Below are positions 11,236 to 19,539 of a stretch of DNA of 64,000 bases, piece by piece; position 1 is the first letter of the stretch; each line of letters begins with the position of its first letter. The notes beneath the pieces were generated by a model that saw only the letters and a list, made by a program, of their open reading frames with translations, made no database searches and had not been told where the DNA came from. Made by a program: the position numbers and the translations under genes. The DNA is taken from positions 1-64,000 of the forward strand of contig NW_026570447.1 of NCBI RefSeq assembly GCF_019649055.1, given 5' to 3'. The stretch is from Paramacrobiotus metropolitanus. Its lineage: Eukaryota; Tardigrada; Eutardigrada; Parachela; Macrobiotidae.

Positions 11236-13425
11236 ACTCGTACGGAAGAGCCCCGAACGGAAGCCTTTACGGTGGACTGCCAACAGTGCATGGATAATGC
11301 GACGAGGGACAACAACAGAATGCCCTGCGCGCTGTGCATCGTATCCTTCACGAACGAACGAATTTCCGGCACCGGAGCGCAACACCGAGCTCAGGCGGCG
11401 GCACTTTACCTAAATGTTGTCGCTGGTAACCTGAGTGCATACCGGTACCTAGCCGGCAGAGAATACCTGATCAATCAGCTGGAGTCATATGAACAGGACA
11501 ATCTGGCTACAATTCAGCGACAACGAGCTCGCGACCCGAGATGGGAAGAGACTCGACCACCAGTCCTAACAAATAGGCTGTTCGAGTACCGCCAGATGTT
11601 GGACCTGCAACGTCAACTTGACGACCAGAAGAAGATAAAGGAGGTCGATAGGAAGATCGCCACAATGCGAGTCCATCCACCACCGACCGATTTCGAACCG
11701 GAAATAAAGATTCGGGTACAGACACCCACACAGGGTCTCCCGACAGTCGGAGAATTAACTCCTACAATACGCGATGTCTTCGTCGGAGATTCGAACCGAC
11801 CGATGACCGGCGCATCTATAACGATGATGATGAATATGCCGGACGGAACTCAACAGCCAGTCACCTTCACACCGGCAACTCAGGAACAGTTGATGGCAAT
11901 CCCACACAGGGCAATGCCAGTGGTCACACAGGCCCGTCCAACTGTTTCTCAGCAGATTCCTCAACCCGGAATCCCTGGAAATCGCGCTCAACAGCAGCGC
12001 CGACCGAGCAAAAACCTTGCGGGACATGATCTTAGACATCGGATCGGCCCAGTTGACCTTCGAGACAGAATCGAAGCGCAACGAGCCGTTATCCATGAAG
12101 CAGGAAAGGAGCCAACCAGAGCTCCACCAGGGAAACGTACTGGATCTGGAGAAACAGGGATCGGACTTACGGTCGACTTAACAAATAAGTCGAAACGTAA
12201 CGTCATCCCACCTGAACAACGGCCGGAAGCTCAACAAGCGGAACCACCGGCCGAAGTCCAATCTGAACTGGCAGCTCAACAGGAGCAGATGGACGTCGAC
12301 GTAGCCGACCAGATGGCACAACTGCCACAAGTGGAAGTGCCGATCCGAGAAGACCCTCGCTATGACCGAGCTCGACAACAAGGAATCGAGGTCGTCATGC
12401 CACACCCTACCGAAAGGACGAACCACATTATGAACGTCATGAATTACGAGGAACGGTACCGACCACAAATCTGGCGGATGGTAGAAAACCTTCGTCAATT
12501 CCTCGTCCGATCCGGATACCAGGCGCTGTTCGAACAACATCAGTGGCGGTCCGACTTCAACATGAACGCGCACACAGCGCCGAATGTTGAACACCCGTAC
12601 ACTAGATCGAATGCGTTGCCGTCGATGACCGACCCGGTCTTGCTCAATATACCATTGTACAGCCCGGACGGAACACGTGCGAGCCAACTAGGAGCTCGGG
12701 AATACTCCCATGACGAGTTGGAGAGTGTTGCCCAGTTCGTCATCACGGACGCACACCCAGCCTTTGTAATCACCGCGGCTCGGGCAGCACTGGATTTAAC
12801 CCAGCACCTTCCGGAAGGAGAAGTCGACATGGCCCAGGACGGAGCCACGGCATTCCTGCGATTCATCTTCGCAGCTCGACTCGGCAATTACTTTTGCCAT
12901 TACACCCTGTACGGACTGTACCACAATGAAGCGATACCAGCAGCTGTGGAAACCCTCGTAGCCCAACTCGGCACACCAATGAGAAGTGTTATCCTAGCTG
13001 TCTGGATGCGTGACTTGCTGTACACCCACGAACGGTATGCGACAAAGTATGCCTTTCGTGAGGATCACGTAGATCCCAGCGACGATGCAACCCGATTCAT
13101 CAGCTGGTACCGCGAAAAGAAAACTTTGCCTAGCGGATTCAACTCGTCGCCCTACGAACCTTGGATGTCGGATGACATAGCACCCGGCGCACGACCGTTC
13201 GCGCTGCGGCTCCGCAAACAAGCGGCCAAGGAATCGAGGAAGAGCAGAGCGGAGCGCCCAGGCCAGGAAACAGATGAGACCGACGAGATGTCTCAACGGA
13301 GCGGCCCGGCGACTTGTAAACCTAGGGACCCGAACATACGGCCACATAACCGACCTGGCCCGGACGATGACGAAGAAGAAGATTACTTCGGCGGCGACAA
13401 ACCCGTCGAAGTCCCACTCAGTTAA
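11236..13425 (+). CDS. ORF4: zinc-ribbon-bearing protein with a folded C-terminal half, function unknown
   Basis: The frame is open from the acceptor-like AG at 11235 to TAA 13423-13425, about 730 codons; the first ATG is at 11290. The N-terminus has CQQC, twelve residues, then CALC: a CxxC-x12-CxxC zinc ribbon or treble clef. Next come helical segments (residues about 45-130 from 11272), then a long Pro/Gln/Thr-rich region (about 140-350). A well-conserved-looking helical domain follows from about 360 to 650 (for example RYRPQIWRMVENLRQFLVRSG and FLRFIFAARLGNYFCHYTLY), and the tail is acidic (DDDEEEDYFGGD). I do not recognise the family. Base composition matches ORF1 and ORF2. Its place last in the row, just before the hairpin-rich tail, suggests it belongs to the same element or locus. 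Confidence 0.55.
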   Translation, partial: TRTEEPRTEAFTVDCQQCMDNATRDNNRMPCALCIVSFTNERISGTGAQHRAQAAALYLNVVAGNLSAYRYLAGREYLINQLESYEQDNLATIQRQRARDPRWEETRPPVLTNRLFEYRQMLDLQRQLDDQKKIKEVDRKIATMRVHPPPTDFEPEIKIRVQTPTQGLPTVGELTPTIRDVFVGDSNRPMTGASITMMMNMPDGTQQPVTFTPATQEQLMAIPHRAMPVVTQARPTVSQQIPQPGIPGNRAQQQRRPSKNLAGHDLRHRIGPVDLRDRIEAQRAVIHEAGKEPTRAPPGKRTGSGETGIGLTVDLTNKSKRNVIPPEQRPEAQQAEPPAEVQSELAAQQEQMDVDVADQMAQLPQVEVPIREDPRYDRARQQGIEVVMPHPTERTNHIMNVMNYEERYRPQIWRMVENLRQFLVRSGYQALFEQHQWRSDFNMNAHTAPNVEHPYTRSNALPSMTDPVLLNIPLYSPDGTRASQLGAREYSHDELESVAQFVITDAHPAFVITAARAALDLTQHLPEGEVDMAQDGATAFLRFIFAARLGNYFCHYTLYGLYHNEAIPAAVETLVAQLGTPMRSVILAVWMRDLLYTHERYATKYAFREDHVDPSDDATRFISWYREKKTLPSGFNSSPYEPWMSDDIAPGARPFALRLRKQAAKESRKSRAERPGQETDETDEMSQRSGPATCKPRDPNIRPHNRPGPDDDEEEDYFGGDKPVEVPLS

Positions 13426-13480
13426 GATCGAGTTCCCACATTGGAACTCGATCCCCCATTGGAATAACTTCAAGGAGGCA

Positions 13481-13562
13481 TTGCCGAGAAACGGCACGGT
13501 CGAGAACCGACCTTCCGACTGAGAAACAGTCTAGCTGAGAAACAGCGCCGTCGAGAACCGAC
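13481..13562 (+). repeat. Cluster of five micro-hairpins with invariant AGAAA/AGAAC loops
   Basis: Five stem-loops lie in 82 bases directly after ORF4: tgccg-AGAAA-cggca (13482-13496), ggtcg-AGAAC-cgacc (13498-13512), gactg-AGAAA-cagtc (13517-13531), gctg-AGAAA-cagc (13534-13546) and gtcg-AGAAC-cgac (13550-13562). Every stem is perfectly paired. Stem sequences differ from one another, yet the loop and the closing G-C pair stay constant. This looks like RNA (or single-strand DNA) structure under selection rather than sequence drift. Confidence 0.7.
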
Positions 13563-14113
13563 TTCGGAACGGACACTTCTCTTTAGTTCTTTTTTTTTGG
13601 AAAATGACCAACCATGTACGCGGCGGACGTCAACGACGATTTTGCCAGAAAAGCCGACTGCACAAGTCAGCCGGATTCTTTGGTCGGACCCGGAAACGCG
13701 TGGTTAGACCCGGGTATTTCGGCTCTTTCACCGTACCGGTACGTCCCCCAAGGAATCCCCTGGAACGAACTGGGCAACCGACCCCAGTTCCCCAGCTTGG
13801 CAAAGACAGATCGTAACCACATCTGCTAACAAAGCAGATCGTCAACCACGTTCTGCGACCATCGGAGCCAACAGAAGCCCCAATCCGCGTTACATGGAGA
13901 TTACTCAACCGACTCCGGAGAAGAAACCGAGAGGATTACGCTAACATGGCGCGGAACACGTCGCTGCGCGCGTTCCACGCCATGTTTGCCAAGCACCCGT
14001 GGCCAACTTCGGAACCGGGTAGCCGAGCAGCCTCCACCATTGTAAACAGCGGAAATCCCTCGGCCGAGCCGCCAACAGTGCAGGAAGACTCGGATTTGAC
14101 TAGGTACAGGAGC

Positions 14114-14340
14114 CGACCACAAAGGTCGACTTCGTACTTTGCCCATAACTTGGAGACATAACGGATACTGCTGCGCAAGTCGACCACAAAGGTCGGTTGT
14201 GCAAGCCGATCACAAAGATCGGTTTTGGAGACCCAAACTGTTCGACCTGTAACGATGCAGATCGTTAAAACCACGACTCGCTACCTTCAAACGATCACAC
14301 AGATCGACTGAGCATATGGTAGCCGACCAACAAGAAGTCG
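14114..14340 (+). repeat. Micro-hairpin cluster with ACAAA/ACACA loops
   Basis: Hairpins seen are cgacc-ACAAA-ggtcg (14114-14128), cgacc-ACAAA-ggtcg (14181-14195), ccgatc-ACAAA-gatcgg (14206-14222), aacgat-GCAG-atcgtt (14251-14266), cgatc-ACACA-gatcg (14292-14306), and cgac/gtcg around a 9-base loop (14324-14340). The change from CGACC/GGTCG stems to CGATC/GATCG stems keeps pairing perfect, while the ACA-A loop is retained. A copy of the same type (cgacc-ACACA-ggtcg) sits inside ORF1 at 3538-3552, where it encodes TTQV. Confidence 0.65.
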
Positions 14341-15299
14341 ACCATGGACGGAAGCTGGCAGTAGCAACGTGGTAACTTAACCGGATTCTCCGTTTGAATC
14401 CAGACCTACAGGCTCTGTACCTGGAGATCAACCGCAGTCTCCCCCGGACGACATCGGGTAAACCAGCCGATTCACCGGTGACCACGACTACGCGCGTCTT
14501 TGAACGTGCTGCCATTCCCTGAAGAGGAACAGCGACGGTGATTTGGATACTGGTGTACCAACGACTCCGCCGCGACCTGCTTCCCCATGTCTCCAATGGA
14601 ACATCCTAGGCAGACCGTGTTAGAATACGCGATCTGCACCCTCTTAATGAACCCCGCTGACAAGGATCATGCGGCCGCAACAAAAGTGGCAGCATGGCCT
14701 TTGTCAGCGGCAAAAATTTCCCCGTGGACATGAGTCGTCTACCCCCAACAGAAGCGGCTAGGCGTCACAGGTTCGCGACAAAACAGAATGGAAAATCGGA
14801 TCTGACGACCTCAGGGACTTGCATGTGCATGAAGTTTAAACCAAAGAGCTCGGCTCGGCAACCGGGGCCACAAAGACCCTTAGCGTTGTGAGCGAGCGCA
14901 GGGCATGATGAAACGCCAGTCAATCGGCCAACAGATGCCGGAGGAAAACCTTACCTCGCAGGACTGGGCGACCCAGAAGCAAGCAATTCGGATTGACCGA
15001 CCTCAACAGTAGCTCGGATCCGACCTGGAGTTCACGTCAGAGATCACAGAAGGAACGGAGTTGTGCTGCCGAACATCCCTCTGCCAGTCCGAACTGACCG
15101 AAGGATGTCCTGACACTACGGACCCGGCCAACTGTAGCCGAACGCACAGAACTCCTAAAATGAAATCAACAACCACCAGATGGAGGTCGGAAGTAAGCGA
15201 CAACAGCTCGGAAAACCAACCAGAAGTACGAAATCGACCTCTCAGTGGAAGAACTTACATTCCCGGCGGATAGACACAAAGTTTATCCGACCTTGGGAA

Positions 15300-15678
15300 G
15301 TCGGAAAATAGCCGACCTCCGAACTCGGACATGGATATCCGACCTCAAGCCGAGGTCGGAAGTGACCGTACACAAGTCGGTAGGGTACGACAACAAGCCG
15401 GCAAAGACATTCAGAAGTCGAGAACCGACCTCCTAACGGAAAAATCCGACCTTCGGACGGACGGAAACATAGTTCATCCGACCTTCCGAAGTCGACTATA
15501 ACCGACCACATGTCGGAAGTCGGCAACTCAGTCAACATGATGGAAGAAGAACGACAGATATCTGCGGTGGACGAATTCGACTTGAAGGAACTTGTTTAGC
15601 CCCACATGGGCATGTTATTGCAGGTTAACCCTAGTCGACCACTGACGGATAGGATAACCGACCTCGACAGAAGGTCGG
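15300..15678 (+). repeat. Further inverted repeats built on CCGACC/GGTCGG
   Basis: Perfect stems seen are gtcgg/ccgac (15300-15316), a 9-bp stem tccgacctc/gaggtcgga with a 5-base loop (15338-15360), gtcg-AGAAC-cgac (15417-15429), ccgac-CACAT-gtcgg (15502-15516), gccc-CACAT-gggc (15599-15611), and a 7-bp stem ccgacct/aggtcgg (15658-15678). They continue the hairpin series of 13481-14340. A 6-bp ggttac/gtaacc hairpin at 16109-16125 is the last clear one. Confidence 0.6.
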
Positions 15679-16250
15679 ATAACAACGGAACGAATCGGAG
15701 GGAAGTCGACTTGATACTTCCGCCGAAGAAACCTACGAATCCCGAGCGGACCTTCGAGCCAGTTCGACTCGGATAGCCCCAAACCAGGCTCGTGGTAGCA
15801 GATTGAACAGTTGTAACCGACCACTTTTGAACGGAACTGCTGTACATGACGACCACACAGGCCGCATGACTTACATACAGCCTTTTCCGACCTGGACTTT
15901 AAGAATTCGGAACATAGCCGAATTTCCCCAGCCGCCGGTCGACTTACCGGTAGGCCGACCTTGGTCAAACCGACCTCGGTCCTATTCCCCATTCAGAGAG
16001 GATGCCTCGGCATTTGCAATTGCAACAGTGCCTCTCTATCCCTGACGGACGGATACGAGTCGGAAGTAAGTGTTTAACCGTGCTTATCCGACCTCGGTGA
16101 ATGTAACCGGTTACGACGGGTAACCCGGGAACCGATGCCCCGGACCCAACTTACCGGATGAAAGCGGACAGGAGACCCCGTGGAGACTCAACTACCCCGT
16201 GGACGTCATCCTAGTCGGAATAGGACCCCCGGACAGATTTTTGCATTTTT

Positions 16251-17160
16251 TTTAGCATTCCTCCTAACAAACGGAATTGTATTTTTCTAGTTCGATCTCT
16301 TTAACAGATCTGTTTTGTAACCCCTTTTTGCTCACTGGAATTGTGATTAAACTTTATTTCATACTTTCGCGCTGTATACAACTTTCATTATATTTTTCCT
16401 TCACATTGTTCTCCGTTGCCAACAGAAGCAAGAAGCCAGCCAACAGAAGCAACACCGGTCCAACGAAACGCCCGAGCGGCTTCCGGATTTTTCGGCCGTG
16501 AGTGGCTTCCACTCATGGGTTCGGAAGTGAAGAAGGGACGGTCGACCAGACACCGGACTCCCACTGCCAGAGGACGCGTACCAGCGACCCCACATTGGGT
16601 CCGACTGGAGAGTTGTGCGGTACTGGTGCGGTACCGAGTCGGAGCATCCTTCGCAGGAGCTCGGATTCCCGCCCAGAGGCATGTCAGAGGCACATGACTG
16701 CGCCTGGTGCATACGGCCCACCATGGACGTACTGCACTCATGCTTGCCATACCGCCTCTCTCGCTGTACGTACGTGTGCTGCTGCACTGCACTTATACCC
16801 GCTGAAGCGGATATATGCGGCGCACACACTGAGCATACTTGCTCTCTCGTCCCTCTCTCGCTGTATGACTCAGCGTACGCTCGCGTTGGATTGAGTCCAG
16901 TCTGCGCATCATCACACAGCTGATGGCACACAGCACGTGCTTGCCGCCAGTTGCTTCTTTCACGCCTTGACGAACGCTCAAGAGCTCTTCTAGCATTCAC
17001 TTGCTTGCTTAGCCATCAGTGCTTTGTTTTGCTTTCCCTGCTATTACGCAGCATTGTTCCCTTTATTGGTACAATAAAGCACACTCGTGATCTCCTCGCG
17101 CTTGCCTGTTACAACCGGCATTTTAGACAGCGGCCACATGTACATATTTAAGATTAGAAG
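16251..17160 (+). other. Possible LTR-like or 3'-terminal segment; otherwise nothing recognised
   Basis: A purine tract lies at 16523-16538. A GC-balanced stretch with alternating-purine/pyrimidine repeats follows, with a TATA-like ATATAT at about 16810. A canonical AATAAA sits at 17073-17078, followed by a T/G-containing stretch up to about 17150. This order (purine tract, promoter-like element, poly(A) signal) resembles the 3' LTR of a retroelement, and it lies right after the CCGAC-rich block. The left counterpart would be outside the window, so the idea cannot be tested here. Open frames in this stretch overlap on both strands and look like chance. Confidence 0.25.
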
Positions 17161-17664
17161 GGTTTTCTCATGTGTTTAGTTGATGTTAAATGTATACCTA
17201 CAGATGACTGGTAACTCCTTACGATTTCTTCATGATACCACAAGTGTAAGCCAGATCTCGCGCACTGAGTCTGACAAGCGTATATGTAAAGGTTTGTTTA
17301 TTATTTAGTTGGTTTGTTAAATCTGCGCGATGTCGTGCGCTGGTGTGATTTATTCCTGGACCGGGACTGAGGAAAATGGAGAGGTTAATTATCAAGTGGC
17401 GCTGCTGGATCGACCAGATTCCGCATCCCACAGGACCGACAACTGGTACTTTAATAGTCATTTTCACAACATTTTACCCAGGAAATGCCAAATGAATCGG
17501 CAATAATTAATTTCTGAATTATCAGTCGGCGGCTGGGTTAATTATGGAGCGGGCCGGGCCAGCCGAGCGGGTTATGTAGCGTTTGAGTAGTTGTGGAAGA
17601 GTGCGGTCACTGCGGTGGCCTGGTGGAGAAATTAGAAAATTAGACAACTGTGACGAATGATGCC

Positions 17665-17718
17665 CATGGGAATCATCGGATAGGTGCCAACTGCCAACTT
17701 ACCTTTGTGATTCCCATG
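17665..17718 (+). ncRNA. Candidate hairpin RNA, copy 1
   Basis: Arms catgggaatca (17665-17675) and tgattcccatg (17708-17718) pair perfectly over 11 bp, with additional aggt/acct pairing toward the loop. The 5' arm and loop contain the element ATCGGATAGGTG.CAACTTACCT, shared with two other hairpins in this window. The size is that of an animal pre-miRNA. No match to a known miRNA is recognised. Confidence 0.4.
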
Positions 17719-18232
17719 CCGTGTCATGAGTCGAATCTGTTCGTCCATTTCCGTCTAATTTTCTTTGCAGTTCTCTTTGCTAGCCAAGCAAGACGTTCTG
17801 CAACACAAGCAACTACTGTAATATAGTGAGTTTTTTGTGTAGCAGATCTCCTTGTGTCATTGAAATGCCACCCTTTATTTCACATAATATGTGCAGTAGA
17901 AGGCTGGCAATTTTTTTCTTATCTCTATTTCCGGCAAATTCCAACAAGAAGAGCGTTATTTTGTAATTTACGACAGGCTGACAGAATCCGACGAACGAAC
18001 GAACCACAGAGTCCGACTGTAGTACATGTCTTTCAAATTGCAAATTAAACTAACAGGTCGCCCATGCCGAGCGGGATAAGAACATGATGGAGCGGGCAAG
18101 CGGAGCGGGTTGTTGCCCTTTTTTCGAGTTTTGGCATTTTGGCACAGTCACTGCGGTGGCTCCGGTGGCGGTGGCGGTGGCCCGGTGGAGCTATATTCAA
18201 GACAATTAATTAGACAACTGAGATGAATGAAA

Positions 18233-18282
18233 CGCATGGGAATCATCGGATAGGTGACAACTTACCTTTTTGCTTCCTTGCG
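18233..18282 (+). ncRNA. Candidate hairpin RNA, copy 2
   Basis: The same core as copy 1 (aatcatcggataggtg, then caacttacct). The outer arms are cgcatgggaa and ttccttgcg, with one or two internal mismatches. The stem is less perfect than in copies 1 and 3. Confidence 0.35.
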
Positions 18283-19000
18283 AGTTTTATTCACTTCTGT
18301 TCGTCCATTTCCTTCTAATTTTCCTAATAATTTTTTTGGCCAGCCAGGTAAGCAGGTCTGCAAGACAGGCAAATATAATGTGGGCAATAATCGGTATCAT
18401 TTTATATTGGTTTGGAACGGAAGGAGGAGAAGGAAAGGATGGTGAGTTGAAAACGAGTTAACAATGTGCAGATGCCGACCGGTAAAATGGAGGATTCGCA
18501 TGTTGCTTGGTAGAATATCTGTTAGCTTTTATCTGTACATGTATAGCAACATGTGCGCACTTTGGTTGCGCCTGTTGCGCCCGCCTGAAGAGTACGGAGG
18601 TTGTTCATAAGCTCCCGCCGAAATAGAAGCCCATGGGCTCCAATTAAAAGCCGGGAAAAAGCAAAATTTCACATGCCTGTGTTCGTGCATACGGGAATAT
18701 TACAGTTATAGCGCTGTTTAAATTAACATGTCTTTATTAATGGGCAAAAAATCGTAAAAACAATAACTGGAAATGAAGGTTTTGCCGTTGTGCATGTATG
18801 CAGCATGATCACTGGTTTTCTTATGTCATCAGTAATGTGCAGAGTATGTATGTAGGAGCCGTTACAGCCACGTCCTCAAGAAAATTTAATAGACGCAGCC
18901 CGGCACTGGCAGGACCTAATATATAAATATAACGGAATTGTACAACTCTTAGTTTTATCAATTCGCCGACTGCGATTGTCGCTGGATCGATTCAGCGGAG

Positions 19001-19105
19001 TAACGGAGTTTGCTGTCATTTCTTCTTTTACAGAAGTATATATACTTTTGTAAATGAAGAAATGACAACAAAACTCCGTTAAATTTCTTATATGTATAAG
19101 AAATT
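19001..19105. repeat. Long palindrome of 81 bp followed by a 24-bp palindrome
   Basis: 19001-19081 is an almost perfect palindrome: taacggagttt at the left end faces aaactccgtta at the right end, tgtcatttcttc faces gaagaaatgaca, and the centre is aagtatatatactt. It is directly followed by aatttctta (19082-19090) facing taagaaatt (19097-19105). It could be a miRNA-type precursor, a small palindromic transposon or a cruciform-forming site. Confidence 0.6.
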
Positions 19106-19374
19106 GGAGGAAAACTTGGAATGAAAAATTACTAAGCCAACGCTTCGTTGCGTCGAAAAGCACTGTGGACGAAGGGATACGAACCGTACAAAATCTTCCT
19201 AGTGACGATTCGGACGTCCGTTCCACCAGCATTTGATGGCGAAGAGTAGCCGGCTAATGCATATGTGATGGCAGGATGATGTTGGCGAGTGGTGGCGGGA
19301 AGAGGGAAGAAGCGGGAAGCGCGATGTCCGCGCCGGGGTAGATTCTGGAAAAGAAACCTGACAAGAATGAAATC

Positions 19375-19428
19375 CCGTGAGATTCATCGGATAGGTGTCA
19401 ACTTACCTATCTGATGATATTCTCACGG
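19375..19428 (+). ncRNA. Candidate hairpin RNA, copy 3
   Basis: The outer arms ccgtgaga (19375-19382) and tctcacgg (19421-19428) pair perfectly. Inside, atcggataggt pairs with acctatctgat around an 8-base loop. It shares the ATCGGATAGGTG.CAACTTACCT element with copies 1 and 2, but its outer stem is entirely different and still paired, so pairing has been kept while sequence changed. Confidence 0.45.
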
Positions 19429-19506
19429 CTTTTCAGCCGACCCTCCACATTGGTCGCGCCTCCGTGTCATCCATTTTTTGACGAGGATGTGCCCAATCAT
19501 CAAGGC

Positions 19507-19539
19507 GACTTCTACGATTAATCCGATTAATCGTAGAAG
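19507..19539. repeat. Perfect 15-bp inverted repeat with 3-base loop
   Basis: The arm acttctacgattaat (19507-19521) and its exact reverse complement (19525-19539) are separated by ccg. It is followed at about 19590-19660 by a looser pair of GCCGGCCGG/CGGCCGGC tracts flanking AT-rich DNA. No gene is nearby. Confidence 0.6.

Larger units (their letters stand above)
13566..16250 (+). other. Non-coding tail of the CCGAC-rich block
   Basis: No long open frame. Short protein-like stretches exist, each starting with ATG: 13614-13829 (71 codons, containing SALSPYRYVPQGIPWNELG), 13894-13944 and 13946-14161 (71 codons). None can be linked to the ORFs with certainty, so they may be decayed exons or chance. 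The base composition continues that of the coding part: CCGACC and GGTCGG recur every few tens of bases, often as facing pairs that form hairpins. T-rich tracts followed by AG occur near 13584. Composition changes to AT-rich, ordinary-looking DNA from about 16240. Confidence 0.45.
17570..18375 (+). repeat. Duplicated segment of about 250 bp carrying hairpins
   Basis: 17570-17820 and 18085-18375 align over most of their length. Shared landmarks, in order, are: 'tcactgcggtgg', 'agacaactg', the hairpin core 'aatcatcggataggtg', 'ttcgtccatttcc', 'tctaattttc', and a 'cagccaggtaagcaggtctgc'-like end. No coding potential is conserved between the copies. The two copies are about 520 bp apart in the same orientation, so a tandem duplication followed by divergence is the simplest origin. 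Confidence 0.6.

Noticed and set aside
1-16250. Identification of the block as a known giant element (Maverick/Polinton, Terminon, large dsDNA virus)
   Set aside because: No DNA polymerase, integrase, packaging ATPase, reverse transcriptase or capsid motif was found in the visible ORFs, so no known class can be claimed.
16401-17000. Overlapping Cys/Ser-rich open frames of 100-200 codons on both strands
   Set aside because: Several frames on both strands are open at once and none is protein-like; the region looks like LTR or intergenic DNA.
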